The translations under genes and the position numbers were made by a program. A DNA stretch of 64,000 nt from Pseudomonadota bacterium. GTDB lineage: Bacteria > Pseudomonadota > Gammaproteobacteria > Steroidobacterales > Steroidobacteraceae. Of the stretch, positions 6,619 through 15,911 are shown one piece after another. The stretch lies in contig JAEZFW010000035.1 in assembly GCA_023417315.1 (NCBI GenBank), positions 1 through 64,000 on the forward strand, read 5' to 3'. Each line of letters opens with the position of its first letter. Positions within the stretch are counted from its first letter, which is position 1. The notes beneath the pieces are model-generated. The model was given only the letters and a program-made list of their open reading frames with translations. It ran no database searches and had not been told where the DNA came from.

Positions 6619-9413
6619 CAATTCTCCGGTGCGACGAATGGATCGTTGTAGTACTGCGCGCCGATATCCAGCCATTCAGATATCAAGCGTAACTCACTTG
6701 GTGACATAAAGTCGCTATGGTCCACCGTGCCGACCGTCACACCTTCCATCTTGTTGAAGAATCGAGTCGAGGCCCGCGCGCCTTGCGCGCTCATCGCGGC
6801 AGGGACATTCCGGAACTGTACGCACGTGACGACATTCGTGACCGGATCGACCTGCGTTTGCAGGCACTCGTCTTCGAGCTGCCCCATGGCGTTTACGATC
6901 TGCCCCCGATCCCCGAACAGCAGCTCGCGGTAGGAGCGGAAATGATCCGGCTCATCGTCGGAAGGACCATCGGTCAGGTCGAGATCGCCTGCAGGCACAT
7001 CGATCACGGCGTCGGCATTGCGGTCGATGGGCGCGTGACAGTTCTGGCAGCGGTTGTTGATCTCCACGCCATTGCCGTCCAGATCGTTCACCCCGTCACC
7101 ATCAGCATCGACGGGCCGATTGGCCTGCCATAGAGGATGGATATGCTGCTCGTAGTGAATCGTGATTCGGCATGTGCTCGTCCAGTCGGACATGCAGCTC
7201 AAGGCGTTTAGCGGCGGGAGGGTGGAGAGCGCCCGCGCGCTGACGATTCCGCAATCGAAGAACACGGTCGCATCCGCCGGATCGATCGGGAAACCCGGCG
7301 CGGTCGTGCTGTAACACATATCTATATCGTCGGCGGCCGGCGGCATGACCCGCCAAGGATCGCGGAAACCAATGTTCACGCTCGGCTCACACGCACCCCC
7401 GCACATGATGCGATTGCGGACCTCGGCCATGGTCTCGCCCACGTCTGCGAACAGCGCCGGATTCGTGTTCGGGAATGCGCTTCCAGTGGTGGGGGCGCCG
7501 TTATTCACCGACGTGAACAGATCTGAACGCCCGTGCGCGATCGGCGGATTCGCATTCGGGTTGTGACAGCCACCGCACTCGAGCATCTCGCCGGGCTTCA
7601 CTTGAAGCCAATTGTTATGACGGCTGCCGATCACGCCCGGCAAGCGACGTCCGTCGGCATCGAGCACCGAGATGCCAAGCGCGACGTTGGCAGGCACCTT
7701 CACTTTGACGGAGCCGTCAGGCTCGATGGGTGCGTAGCCGAGGATGTCTCGCATCCCGAGCGCACGATTCGGCCCAAATGCCGTGCCAGGGACATCGCGT
7801 ATATCGTCATCCGGTTGTGAGACAGCCTTTTCGATGCGCAGGAAGCGGGCAGGGCGGGTCGCATACGCCGCGTTGCCCGGATCGCGCACGGCATTGATGC
7901 CGCCGGGTGCGGTATCGACGCCATCAATGTCGTAGACGCTGCGGATATGAATCACGCCGACACTTTGAGCGAGCAGGTCCTCCGGGAAGTCCACACCCGC
8001 CGCTCGATCGAGGATGACAGCGGGCAACTGGCGAGCAGAACCGGAGACGACCTCCGTATAAACGAATCCCTCCTCTGGTACGACAACAGGTCGCTGTGTG
8101 TTGTCGCGCGTATCGTAGACATAGATGCCATACAAGGGCGGCGCTTCTTCGACGTCTGGATTGGCTAGCCGCTCGCTCGTGCAAGGCACGATGCGCTCAT
8201 CTTCGATGAGTCGGCACTGCGACCAGCTCACGAGCAGCCGATTCGTGCCGTCGAATAAAGGCGCCGCCATGCGATAGCGTCCGCCTGGCGAGGGCCCCGG
8301 AATCGTCCGCACTTCGGTCGGCAAGGCGCGCACTTGCGCGGGCCCTGTCATGCCGGCATTCGTTGCGTTCGGTTGCGTGTTGTTGACGTAGTTGGCTGTG
8401 TCGATCAACACCAAGTCGCCGCCGTCAGCGGTGCCTTCGAAGGGCCGAATGAGCGCGAGCGTGCGGCCATCCTGCATCGGGCGAGGCTGCATGAACTGGA
8501 TCGTCGTGGCAGTGCCCGTCGTCGGATCGGCTGTGCCGGTGTTGTGACTGTGCGCGCCGTAAAGCAACTCCAATCCGGTGCCATCGGGATTCATCGTGTA
8601 GAGATCGAACTGATTGTCGTCGACGTGATGTTCCCATCGAGTAAAGACGATCTTGCCGTTAGCGAGCACCGCCGGATCCAAGTCGTGACTGCGATTGAAC
8701 GAGATCTGATTGATGTTCGTCCCGTCGGCATCCATGACGTGCAGCAAGAACGCCGGCTCTCGGTTGTCCTCGTCCAGCGCGGCGAACTGCGGCTTGTTCT
8801 CATCGAGCAAGATCGCGCGCGACTGCCGCTGACGAGTCGAGGAGAACACGATTCTGCCGTCGGGCAAGTAGTGCGGCATGATGTCGTGGCCTTCCTCGGC
8901 CGTCGTATCGGATGTCATGATCCGACGCAGAACGCGCGTCGTCGTGTCGTATTCCCAGATATTCCAGGTGGGTTGATCTTCTTCGTCGGCATCCTCGATG
9001 AACTGAGCGCGCATCGAGAACACCACTTTCGTACCGTCGTAGCTCACATCCACATCGCGGATGTCGCCGAGACCTTCGGTCTGCTCCCCAGTGAGATTGA
9101 CCTCGGGGGCCGATGGCGAGGCGCGATCGCGCATGAACAAGTCGGCACCGATGTCGAAGCGCATGAGCTCGCGCGCATCGCGCTCGATGATCATGTCGTC
9201 CTCGTCCGCGACCGGACGTTTCACGTAGAAGACGGGGAAGTCGAGCGTCACGGGGTCCATGTTCTGGCCGCTGCCGATCGTGACGTCAGTGCCTCCCGTC
9301 CCGCTGCTGCACGCGCCGAGCACTAGAGCAAGTGCGCTCGCGAGGAACGTGGCTCGAATAGGTGCAAGCGCGCTTCGCGATAACACTCGGTCGATTCCCG
9401 CTTGGTCAGGCAT
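6618..9413 (-). CDS. HzsA-related TolB-like/cytochrome lipoprotein
   Basis: A 931-residue lipoprotein (lipobox LVLGAC at about 31-36). The N-terminal half carries TolB/WD40-like blades (DVDVSYDGTKVVFSMRA, PHYLPDGRIVFSSTRQ, DLDPAVLANGKIVFTRW), and the C-terminal half carries two c-type heme motifs, CGGCH near 612 and CQNCH near 788. This architecture is like proteins annotated as hydrazine synthase alpha-subunit-related, but no other hydrazine synthase genes are here, so hydrazine chemistry is not implied. The start at 9413 is preferred: GGAG lies 6 bases upstream and the signal peptide follows, while earlier in-frame ATGs lack a site. It heads the minus-strand block and faces the CxxCH genes across a shared intergenic region. 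Confidence 0.75.
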   Translation of the reverse strand: MPDQAGIDRVLSRSALAPIRATFLASALALVLGACSSGTGGTDVTIGSGQNMDPVTLDFPVFYVKRPVADEDDMIIERDARELMRFDIGADLFMRDRASPSAPEVNLTGEQTEGLGDIRDVDVSYDGTKVVFSMRAQFIEDADEEDQPTWNIWEYDTTTRVLRRIMTSDTTAEEGHDIMPHYLPDGRIVFSSTRQRQSRAILLDENKPQFAALDEDNREPAFLLHVMDADGTNINQISFNRSHDLDPAVLANGKIVFTRWEHHVDDNQFDLYTMNPDGTGLELLYGAHSHNTGTADPTTGTATTIQFMQPRPMQDGRTLALIRPFEGTADGGDLVLIDTANYVNNTQPNATNAGMTGPAQVRALPTEVRTIPGPSPGGRYRMAAPLFDGTNRLLVSWSQCRLIEDERIVPCTSERLANPDVEEAPPLYGIYVYDTRDNTQRPVVVPEEGFVYTEVVSGSARQLPAVILDRAAGVDFPEDLLAQSVGVIHIRSVYDIDGVDTAPGGINAVRDPGNAAYATRPARFLRIEKAVSQPDDDIRDVPGTAFGPNRALGMRDILGYAPIEPDGSVKVKVPANVALGISVLDADGRRLPGVIGSRHNNWLQVKPGEMLECGGCHNPNANPPIAHGRSDLFTSVNNGAPTTGSAFPNTNPALFADVGETMAEVRNRIMCGGACEPSVNIGFRDPWRVMPPAADDIDMCYSTTAPGFPIDPADATVFFDCGIVSARALSTLPPLNALSCMSDWTSTCRITIHYEQHIHPLWQANRPVDADGDGVNDLDGNGVEINNRCQNCHAPIDRNADAVIDVPAGDLDLTDGPSDDEPDHFRSYRELLFGDRGQIVNAMGQLEDECLQTQVDPVTNVVTCVQFRNVPAAMSAQGARASTRFFNKMEGVTVGTVDHSDFMSPSELRLISEWLDIGAQYYNDPFVAPEN

Positions 9414-9879
9414 TGCGTACTCCGGCATCGATACCAGTTGTTCGATTCTGTTCGTCGGCGAGTGATGCGCGGCGCTGCAATGGATTGTTTTCTGGGTCGT
9501 CGACGCTCGACGGACCACCGTCAACCGCTTACGCATGATTGACGCGACATATTCCGCGATCCGTTAAGCGAGTCACAGAGTGCGCGCGACGAACCCTGAA
9601 TCCTCGCCGTTCGAACTGCGTGATCGCTCCACAGCGTGACGCTGCTCACATTTCCGCGCCCACGTGCACGAGTTGAATGCACCTCGCATCGTGGCGGCGA
9701 GACTACACGCGCGCGCGAGCCGCTCGGTACTGTCTCTGCGATGCGACGTGTGATCGTTGAGACACTTACCGTGCAATTTCGCGCTGCGTATATTCGCGCC
9801 GACTGTCGGAGGACAGCCGACTTTGTACGAATCGGCAGCACTCCATTCGTTGGTCACGACCGACATAACAAGGCCTGGC
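9414..9879. promoter_or_regulatory. Divergent intergenic region of the cytochrome-like blocks
   Basis: This 466-base gap separates the divergent HzsA-like and CxxCH/MDP genes, so promoters for both must lie here. I could not identify convincing -35/-10 pairs. It is one of the few long gaps without phrase repeats. In-frame extensions of both flanking genes reach into it but lack ribosome-binding sites or signal peptides in the right place. Confidence 0.4.
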
Positions 9880-11100
9880 ATGAGCAACATGAAGAGCAAA
9901 CCGGAGACGACGCGCGGCGCGCAGCCACGCAGATCGTTTGCGAAGGCGGCGGCGCTGGCACTCGCGCTGGCTGCTTTTGCGTCAGGGCAACAGGACGCGC
10001 TGGCCGATTCGCGCACGCAAGCGAAGCGCATGTATGACCGGCTCACTGGAACGCCACCATCGCCCGCGTTGCTCGACTCGCTGACGAATCAGGTGAACAG
10101 CTCGAGCCTAGAGCAGACCGCGCTGTTCATCATGGATCCGGCACAGGCGCACTCCAGCAACTTCTATACGGTGACGCTCAAGAACTTCGCGACGCCGTGG
10201 ACCAATCGCGATCAGACGGTTTTCGCAGCGCTGAACGATTACAGCGCGACCGTGATTGGTTTCGTACGGGACGATCGCGACTTCCGCGGCATCCTTTCGG
10301 AGGACGTGCTCTACGTGGGTAGCGGCACCTCGCCTGCCTATTCGGCGACGAGCAACGCCCACTACGAAGCGCTCGAGAACAATCACGCCGATCTGCGCAC
10401 GGCGCTGCAGCCGACCGTCCAATCTTCGCTTCTCGGCATTCCCGCAAATGCCACGGCGGGCGTGATCACTTCTCGGGCCGCATCGGAGGCCTTCTTCATC
10501 GATGGCACCAACCGCGCGATGTTCCGCTTTACGATGCTGAATCATCTATGCCGGGATCTCGAACAGCTGCACGACACGCGATTGCCGCCGGACATGATTC
10601 GACAAGACGTGACGCGCAGCCCTGGCGGCGACAGCAGTGTGTTCCTGAACAACTGCGTCGGTTGCCACAACGGCATGGACCCGCTCGCACGTGCGTTTGC
10701 CTATTACGATTTCGATGAGACACAAGGCCGACTCGTCTACACGGAAGGCCAGGTCCAACCGAAGTACCTCATCAACTCCGACAACTTCAAGCCGGGCTTC
10801 GTCACACCGGACGATGCTTGGGAGAATCGCTATCGCCTGCCTGGACCGAATCGCTTGCTCGGTTGGTCATCGACCCTGCCCGGTCGTGGCAATGGAGCCA
10901 AATCGATGGGGCAAGAGCTCGCGGCGAGCGATGCATTCGCGCAGTGTCAAGTCGAGAAGGTTTTCCGCGCGATGTGCTTCCGCTCGCCAAGCGATACACA
11001 AGATCGCAATCAAGTCGCTGCGAGCACCGCGACATTCAAGAGCGGCGGAAATCTGAAACGCGTGTTCGCCGAGACGGCCGCGTATTGCGCAGGTCTTTGA
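9880..11100 (+). CDS. Exported c-type cytochrome-like protein (CxxCH-MDP, DUF1588-like)
   Basis: A 406-residue protein with a signal peptide (SFAKAAALALALAAFASGQQDALA). The motif CVGCHNGMDPLARAF near residue 259 matches the CxxCH-x(2)-MDP pattern of the planctomycete-type cytochrome domain DUF1588. The rest is not assigned. It is the first gene of a plus-strand trio with the LamG lipoprotein (15 bases downstream) and the DUF1501-like protein, and mirrors the divergent HzsA-like gene. Multi-protein systems with these domains are usually thought to act on large extracellular substrates, but the substrate is unknown. ATG 9880 and ATG 9889 are both possible. Confidence 0.65.
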   Translation: MSNMKSKPETTRGAQPRRSFAKAAALALALAAFASGQQDALADSRTQAKRMYDRLTGTPPSPALLDSLTNQVNSSSLEQTALFIMDPAQAHSSNFYTVTLKNFATPWTNRDQTVFAALNDYSATVIGFVRDDRDFRGILSEDVLYVGSGTSPAYSATSNAHYEALENNHADLRTALQPTVQSSLLGIPANATAGVITSRAASEAFFIDGTNRAMFRFTMLNHLCRDLEQLHDTRLPPDMIRQDVTRSPGGDSSVFLNNCVGCHNGMDPLARAFAYYDFDETQGRLVYTEGQVQPKYLINSDNFKPGFVTPDDAWENRYRLPGPNRLLGWSSTLPGRGNGAKSMGQELAASDAFAQCQVEKVFRAMCFRSPSDTQDRNQVAASTATFKSGGNLKRVFAETAAYCAGL

Positions 11101-11114
11101 GGAGACAGTGAGCC

Positions 11115-13565
11115 ATGAAGCGCGCCTTCAATCTTAGCGTTGCACGACTCGCTGCGATCGCGGCCTTGAGCGTCTGGGCGCTCGCTGGCTGTAGCGGCGG
11201 AGCCTCGACGGAACAAAATCCGATCACGAGCGGACCCGATGTAGGCCCGAGCTACAACGGTCCGGCACCGGCGACAGCAGACATCCAGGCATTCCGCATC
11301 AACTTCTGGGAGAACATTCGCGGCGCCAATCGCTGCGGTAACTGTCACAACCAGGGCGGTCAGGCGCCGACGTTCGCACGCTCGGACGATGTGAATCTCG
11401 CGTATGACGCGGCGAACGGAATCATCAATCGCGATCAGCCATCCCAATCGCTGCTCGTCACCAAAGTCGGCGGCGGTCATAACTGCTGGCTCGCCGATGC
11501 GGGAAGCTGCGCGAGCATCTTGACGGGTTGGATCTCGGATTGGGTGGGATCGACTGGAACGGGCGGGCGTCAGATCGAGCTCGTGCCGCCGCCGGCGCGT
11601 GATCCCGGCTCGAGCCGCCGTTTCCCGGCGACGCCGCCTGCGGAGTTCACCGCCCTTCACAGTGTGCTGAACCAGTTCTGCTCGAACTGCCATCAGGCCG
11701 ATGCAGCGACAGCGCAGTCGCCGTACTTCGCTTCGGACGACATCAATGAGGCTTATCTAGCGTCGATTCCGAAGATCAACTTGGATGATCCCGCCTCGTC
11801 GCGTTTCGTCGTGCGCCTGGCTGCCGAGTCCCACAACTGCTGGAGCAACTGCCAGCAGAACGCAACCCAAGTGCAGGGACTCATTGAGGCGATGGCGAAC
11901 GCCATTCAGCCGACCGCAGTCGATCCGAACCTCGTCGTCAGCAAAGCGTTGACGCTGTACGACGGCACGGTCGCGAGCGGCGGTAATCGCTATGACGCAA
12001 ACGAGATCGCGCGCTACGAGTTCAAGACCGGTCAAGGCACGATTGCCTACGACACGAGCGGTGTCGATCCCGCTGCGGATCTGCAGTTGTCTGGCAACGT
12101 GACATGGGTCGGCGGCTGGGGCATCAACATCATCACCGGCAAAGCTCAGGCGTCGACAACTGCGAGTCGCAAATTCCATCAGCTCATTACCGCGACCGGC
12201 GAGTACTCGATCGAAGCGTGGGTCGTGCCCGGCAACGTCACGCAAGAGGATGCACGCATCGTGAGCTACTCGGGCAGCACGACGGCTCGCAACTTCACGA
12301 TGGGCCAGACGATGTACAACTACGACTTCTTCGGTCGCAGCACGTCCACTGGCAGCAACGGCACGCCGCAACTGTCTACCGCGGATGCGGATGAGCGCTT
12401 ACAGGCCTCCCTCCAGCATGTCGTGATGACGTTCGATCCGGTGAACGGCCGACGCATCTATGTGAACGGCGAGTTCACGGGCGATCTCGACGCAGAAGGC
12501 GGCGGCACGCTCGGCGACTGGGACAATAGCTTCGCATTCGTGCTTGGCAACGAGGTTAGCAACAACCGTCAGTGGCAAGGCGTCATCCGCCTCGTGTCGA
12601 TTCACAATCGAGCGTTGAACCTCGAGCAGGTCCAGCAGAACTTCGCGGCGGGCGTCGGCGAGAAGTTCTTTATGCTGTTCGGCATCGAGCACATCACGCA
12701 GATGCCGCAGTCGTACATCATGTTCGAAGCGTCGCAATACGACAGCGCGGGCTATCTCTTCACGAATCCGAAGTTCATCAGCCTCGATGGCAACGCGATG
12801 CCGGGGAATATCCCGCTGCGCGGTATGCGCATCGGCATCAACGGCGCCGAGCCGCTCGTCGGCCAGGCATACCGCATGCTCGACACCGCGATCACGGACT
12901 CGACGTACTCGCCGAGCACGGGCCAGCTGCTGTCGAATGTCGGCACGATCATCGGCCTCGAACAAGGCCCCGCATCGGATGAGTTCTTCCTGTGCTTCGA
13001 CCAACTCGGCTCTCGCTCGAACGTGTGCTCTGAGTATGCGGATGGCGTTGCGCCGACGCCGATGGATGTCGAGCGGCCGTCCGATATCGGCGTGCGTACG
13101 TTCGATGCGATCAACGCCACGCTGTCCTCGATCACAGGCGTGAGCGCAAACGATACGAGGGTGCGCACGACGTACACCAACGTGCGGCAATCGTTGCCCG
13201 CGATCAACGATATCGAGGCGTTCCTCTCCTCGCATCAGACGTCGATCGCGCAGCTCGCCCTGCAGTATTGCAACGTGCTCGTGGATACGCCTGCCGCAAG
13301 CACTAGCTTCTTCGGTGGTGCATTGCCGACGAGCCTTGCGACGGAGACAGACCGCAACGCGATCATCAATCCGCTCGTGACCAAGGCGATCGGCGATGTC
13401 GCGACGCAGCCGGCCATGAACGATGTGCGCACCGAGCTGCATTGGTTGATTACCAACAAGCTCTGCACCGCGCCTGCGCCGGCGTGCACCGGTGCCAGAA
13501 TTCAAGACGTTACCAAAGCTGTGTGCGGGGCCGCGATCGGCAACGCCGCTACCTTGATTCAGTAG
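11115..13565 (+). CDS. CxxCH / LamG-domain lipoprotein
   Basis: An 816-residue lipoprotein (lipobox LAGC, Cys 26). Two cytochrome-like motifs, CGNCH near 74 and CSNCH near 189, each begin a repeated module that ends in a HNCW element (GGGHNCWLAD and ESHNCWSNC). Residues about 350-510 form a LamG/concanavalin-like domain (YSIEAWVVPGN ... HVVMTFDPVNGRRIYVNGEF). The remainder is a large unassigned region with scattered cysteines. The domains suggest binding of a polymer or surface ligand plus electron transfer (inference). A GGAGACAG stretch precedes the ATG, and the gene is tightly linked to its neighbours. Confidence 0.7.
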   Translation: MKRAFNLSVARLAAIAALSVWALAGCSGGASTEQNPITSGPDVGPSYNGPAPATADIQAFRINFWENIRGANRCGNCHNQGGQAPTFARSDDVNLAYDAANGIINRDQPSQSLLVTKVGGGHNCWLADAGSCASILTGWISDWVGSTGTGGRQIELVPPPARDPGSSRRFPATPPAEFTALHSVLNQFCSNCHQADAATAQSPYFASDDINEAYLASIPKINLDDPASSRFVVRLAAESHNCWSNCQQNATQVQGLIEAMANAIQPTAVDPNLVVSKALTLYDGTVASGGNRYDANEIARYEFKTGQGTIAYDTSGVDPAADLQLSGNVTWVGGWGINIITGKAQASTTASRKFHQLITATGEYSIEAWVVPGNVTQEDARIVSYSGSTTARNFTMGQTMYNYDFFGRSTSTGSNGTPQLSTADADERLQASLQHVVMTFDPVNGRRIYVNGEFTGDLDAEGGGTLGDWDNSFAFVLGNEVSNNRQWQGVIRLVSIHNRALNLEQVQQNFAAGVGEKFFMLFGIEHITQMPQSYIMFEASQYDSAGYLFTNPKFISLDGNAMPGNIPLRGMRIGINGAEPLVGQAYRMLDTAITDSTYSPSTGQLLSNVGTIIGLEQGPASDEFFLCFDQLGSRSNVCSEYADGVAPTPMDVERPSDIGVRTFDAINATLSSITGVSANDTRVRTTYTNVRQSLPAINDIEAFLSSHQTSIAQLALQYCNVLVDTPAASTSFFGGALPTSLATETDRNAIINPLVTKAIGDVATQPAMNDVRTELHWLITNKLCTAPAPACTGARIQDVTKAVCGAAIGNAATLIQ

Positions 13566-13576
13566 AGGCAGCACTC

Positions 13577-15181
13577 ATGTTGATCATCAAGTCACGTCGC
13601 AAGCGCGCGCTCGGATTGAATGAGCCGCTCAGGCACGAGTCGCACAAGAAGCCTGTTACGCGCCGCGATTTCCTGGCGCAGGGCTTTATGACGGGTGCCG
13701 CGACAGTCGTGGCGCCGACCATGCTCGCTGCGCTCTTGAATCCAGGACGCGCGCGAGCGGCCCTATCGCCAGACATTGTCGATATGAAGCTGCCGACCGA
13801 CTGCAACATCCAGGGCGGCGCGGGCAAGATCCCGTTCATCTGCTTCGACCTCGCCGGTGGCGCGAACATTGTCGGTTCGAATGTGTTGGTGGGCAAAGAA
13901 GGCGGACAGCTCGACTTCCTCTCGACGCAGGGTTACTCGAAGCAAGGCCTGCCGGGGAACATGCTCCCGAACAATGCAACCACGAACTTCATCAACACGG
14001 AGTTCGGACTCGCATTCCACACCGACAGCGCGTTCTTGCGCGGCATGCTCGAGATGACCTCGCCCACGACGCGTGCGGGCGTGAATGGCGCGGTCATTGC
14101 CGCGCGTTCCGAGAACGACACCGGTAATAATCCTCACAATCCCATGTATGGCATCGCCCGCGCAGGCGCGCGCGGCGAGCTCCTGACCTTGATCGGCTCG
14201 CAGAACTCCGATTCCGGCGGCAATTCGATGGCGCCGGCGATGTTGATGGATCCTGGCAATCGTCCCACTAAGATCGATCGTCGCAGCGACGTCGTGGGTC
14301 TCGTCGATACGGGCGAGGTTGCCGAGATCCTCAGCGTCGATGATACGGTCGCCGTGTTGGAATCGATGGTTCGCATCAGTGCAGACAAACTTGGCAATGT
14401 GACCACGGCTCTTCCGGCGCAGCAGGACGTAGACACAGAGCGACGCTTCCGCTGTAGCTACGTGAAGACTGCCGATACAGTGAATACGTTCGGCAATCCG
14501 TCCGCACTCGATCCTGGCGCCGATACGGATATCACCGCGATCTTCGGTGCGAACTTCGGCGGCGACGGCGAGTTCCAGAAAACCGCCTCCGTCATGAAGC
14601 TCGTGGTCGAAGGCAACGCTGGCGCAGGGACGATCAGCATGGGCGGCTTCGACTATCACACTGGCGAACGAGCGACCGGCGAGGTCCGCGACCTGCGGGC
14701 AGGTCGATGCATGGGTGCATGTCTCGAGTTCGCCGCGCGGCGCGGCAAGCCGCTGATGCTCTATGTGTTCAGCGACGGCTCACTGTCCTCGAATGGCCGT
14801 ATCGATGACTCCGTCAACGGTCGCGGCAAAGGCGAATGGACAGGAGACAATCAACAGACCGCCGCTTCTTTCTTCCTCGTCTACAACCCGCCCGCACTTG
14901 GTGGGCGGCCTGTGTTGATCGGCGAGGGAACGGCAGCGGCTGCGCGCCACCAACAGATCGGCTACTACACGGCGGGCGGCGATGTCGTTACGGCGAGCAG
15001 CCCTGCGGCAAACAACGTGAACCTGCTCGTGCAGACCGTGCTTCTGAACTACATGGCGTTGCACAGCCAAGCAGGTCAGTTCGAGACGAACTTTGGTACC
15101 GCACTCGGAAGCGGTGCTGCGCTGGATGGGATGATCGCGTTCGAGCCGATCTGCAACGGCACGATCACCGTGCCGGCATAG
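13577..15181 (+). CDS. DUF1501-like exported protein with twin-arginine-type signal
   Basis: A 534-residue protein beginning with a basic leader and TRRDFLAQGFMTGAATVVAPTMLAALL, which resembles a Tat signal. The body (PFICFDLAGGANIVGSNVLVG ... GGFDYHTGERATGEVRDLRAG ... LYVFSDGSLSSNGR) has the layout of DUF1501, a family related to sulfatases/alkaline phosphatases that accompanies DUF1588-type cytochromes. Such proteins are sometimes wrongly labelled secretion-pathway proteins. The start is the ATG 9 bases after an AGAGGCA stretch; the longer in-frame extension overlaps the LamG gene and is rejected. A terminator follows. Substrate unknown. Confidence 0.7.
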   Translation: MLIIKSRRKRALGLNEPLRHESHKKPVTRRDFLAQGFMTGAATVVAPTMLAALLNPGRARAALSPDIVDMKLPTDCNIQGGAGKIPFICFDLAGGANIVGSNVLVGKEGGQLDFLSTQGYSKQGLPGNMLPNNATTNFINTEFGLAFHTDSAFLRGMLEMTSPTTRAGVNGAVIAARSENDTGNNPHNPMYGIARAGARGELLTLIGSQNSDSGGNSMAPAMLMDPGNRPTKIDRRSDVVGLVDTGEVAEILSVDDTVAVLESMVRISADKLGNVTTALPAQQDVDTERRFRCSYVKTADTVNTFGNPSALDPGADTDITAIFGANFGGDGEFQKTASVMKLVVEGNAGAGTISMGGFDYHTGERATGEVRDLRAGRCMGACLEFAARRGKPLMLYVFSDGSLSSNGRIDDSVNGRGKGEWTGDNQQTAASFFLVYNPPALGGRPVLIGEGTAAAARHQQIGYYTAGGDVVTASSPAANNVNLLVQTVLLNYMALHSQAGQFETNFGTALGSGAALDGMIAFEPICNGTITVPA

Positions 15182-15205
15182 ACATCCATCGACTTCTGCC
15201 ATTGC

Positions 15206-15235
15206 AAAGGCCCGGCTCGACCGGGCCTTTTCTTT
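15206..15235 (+). terminator. Rho-independent terminator after the DUF1501-like gene
   Basis: Perfect 10-bp stem AAAGGCCCGG / CCGGGCCTTT with a 5-base loop, followed by TCTTT. It begins 25 bases after the stop codon and ends the plus-strand trio. Confidence 0.9.
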
Positions 15236-15455
15236 GCAACCTGCACTCCTAGATCGATGCATTCCTGAGGTGTCTCGCTGCATCGACACGTGTTTGGATA
15301 GTCATTCCAATGTGGTGTGGCGCTTAGCACCCACGCATCCGCCGACAGAAGAAACTACATACCAATTTGTTCCCACATCCCGCTGGGAACTTCGATGACT
15401 CCTCAATTCTTCCTAGAGCAACCGCTCTAGCGGCGTTCCATATAGGAGTATGAAG

Positions 15456-15791
15456 ATGGTGAATCGAACCGCAGGTGTATTGATCGCGTTGTTGGCCGTA
15501 GGTGCTGTGGGTTGCAGCTCGACACCTACCGAAGGCCCAGTTGAAGGCGCAGCCGCAAACGCGGGCCGCGTTGTCGACGACAGCGTGATCACGGCGAAGG
15601 TGAAATCTGCGCTCATCGCCGATTCAGAGACCAAAGCGCATCAGATCAATGTCGAAACCTTCCAGGGCACGGTGCAGCTGAGCGGCTTCGTCGATGACGC
15701 AAGCGTTCGCGCCCGCGCGGAGCAGGTTGCTGGGAACGTAGAAGGTGTTCGAGATGTGAGCAACAAGCTCGAAGTGCGGGATGACGGCTAA
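15456..15791 (+). CDS. BON-domain lipoprotein (OsmY-like)
   Basis: A 111-residue small lipoprotein: lipobox AVGC near residue 20, then one BON domain (DDSVITAKVKSALIADSETKAHQINVETFQGTVQLSGFVDD ... RAEQVAGNVEGVRDVSNKLEV). BON domains bind phospholipid, and proteins of this size are often envelope-stress periplasmic factors. The ATG at 15456 is chosen because GGAG ends 7 bases before it; the ATG at 15450 is only 1 base from GGAG. A short inverted repeat CCGCT-N2-AGCGG at 15422-15433 lies in the leader. Confidence 0.85.
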   Translation: MVNRTAGVLIALLAVGAVGCSSTPTEGPVEGAAANAGRVVDDSVITAKVKSALIADSETKAHQINVETFQGTVQLSGFVDDASVRARAEQVAGNVEGVRDVSNKLEVRDDG

Positions 15792-15863
15792 GGCCGTAGG
15801 AGAAGCAGGCTGTAGGCCGTAGCCACAGAAGAATGCCCTCCCCTGCGAAAGCGGGGGAGGCCG
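15791..15863. repeat. P1 arm and P5 hairpin between BON gene and coaE
   Basis: A degenerate P1 arm (GGCTGTAGGCCGTAGCC) at about 15791-15829 starts at the BON stop codon. A P5 hairpin follows: CCTCCCCTGC-N4-GCGGGGGAGG at about 15838-15861. Both genes end here (convergent). Confidence 0.7.
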
Positions 15864-15911
15864 CTCTAGCGCATCCATGCGCTCCGTGGTTCGTGCATCC
15901 TGTACAGCAGG

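Noticed and set aside
8334..9326. 330-codon open frame on the plus strand
   Set aside because: It is antisense to the HzsA-like gene and has composition typical of a shadow frame in high-GC DNA.
6618..9413. Hydrazine synthase and anammox metabolism
   Set aside because: Only an alpha-subunit-like architecture is present; no beta/gamma subunit or other anammox genes.
12399..13574. 391-codon open frame on the minus strand
   Set aside because: It is antisense to the LamG lipoprotein gene, Arg/His-rich, with no recognisable domain.
13763..14659. 298-codon open frame on the minus strand
   Set aside because: Antisense to the DUF1501-like gene; no domain or ribosome-binding site.
13577..15181. Type II secretion protein GspF
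   Set aside because: Although similar proteins carry this label in databases, the sequence has a Tat-like signal and soluble DUF1501-like layout; the true GspF/PilC homolog is at 18441.
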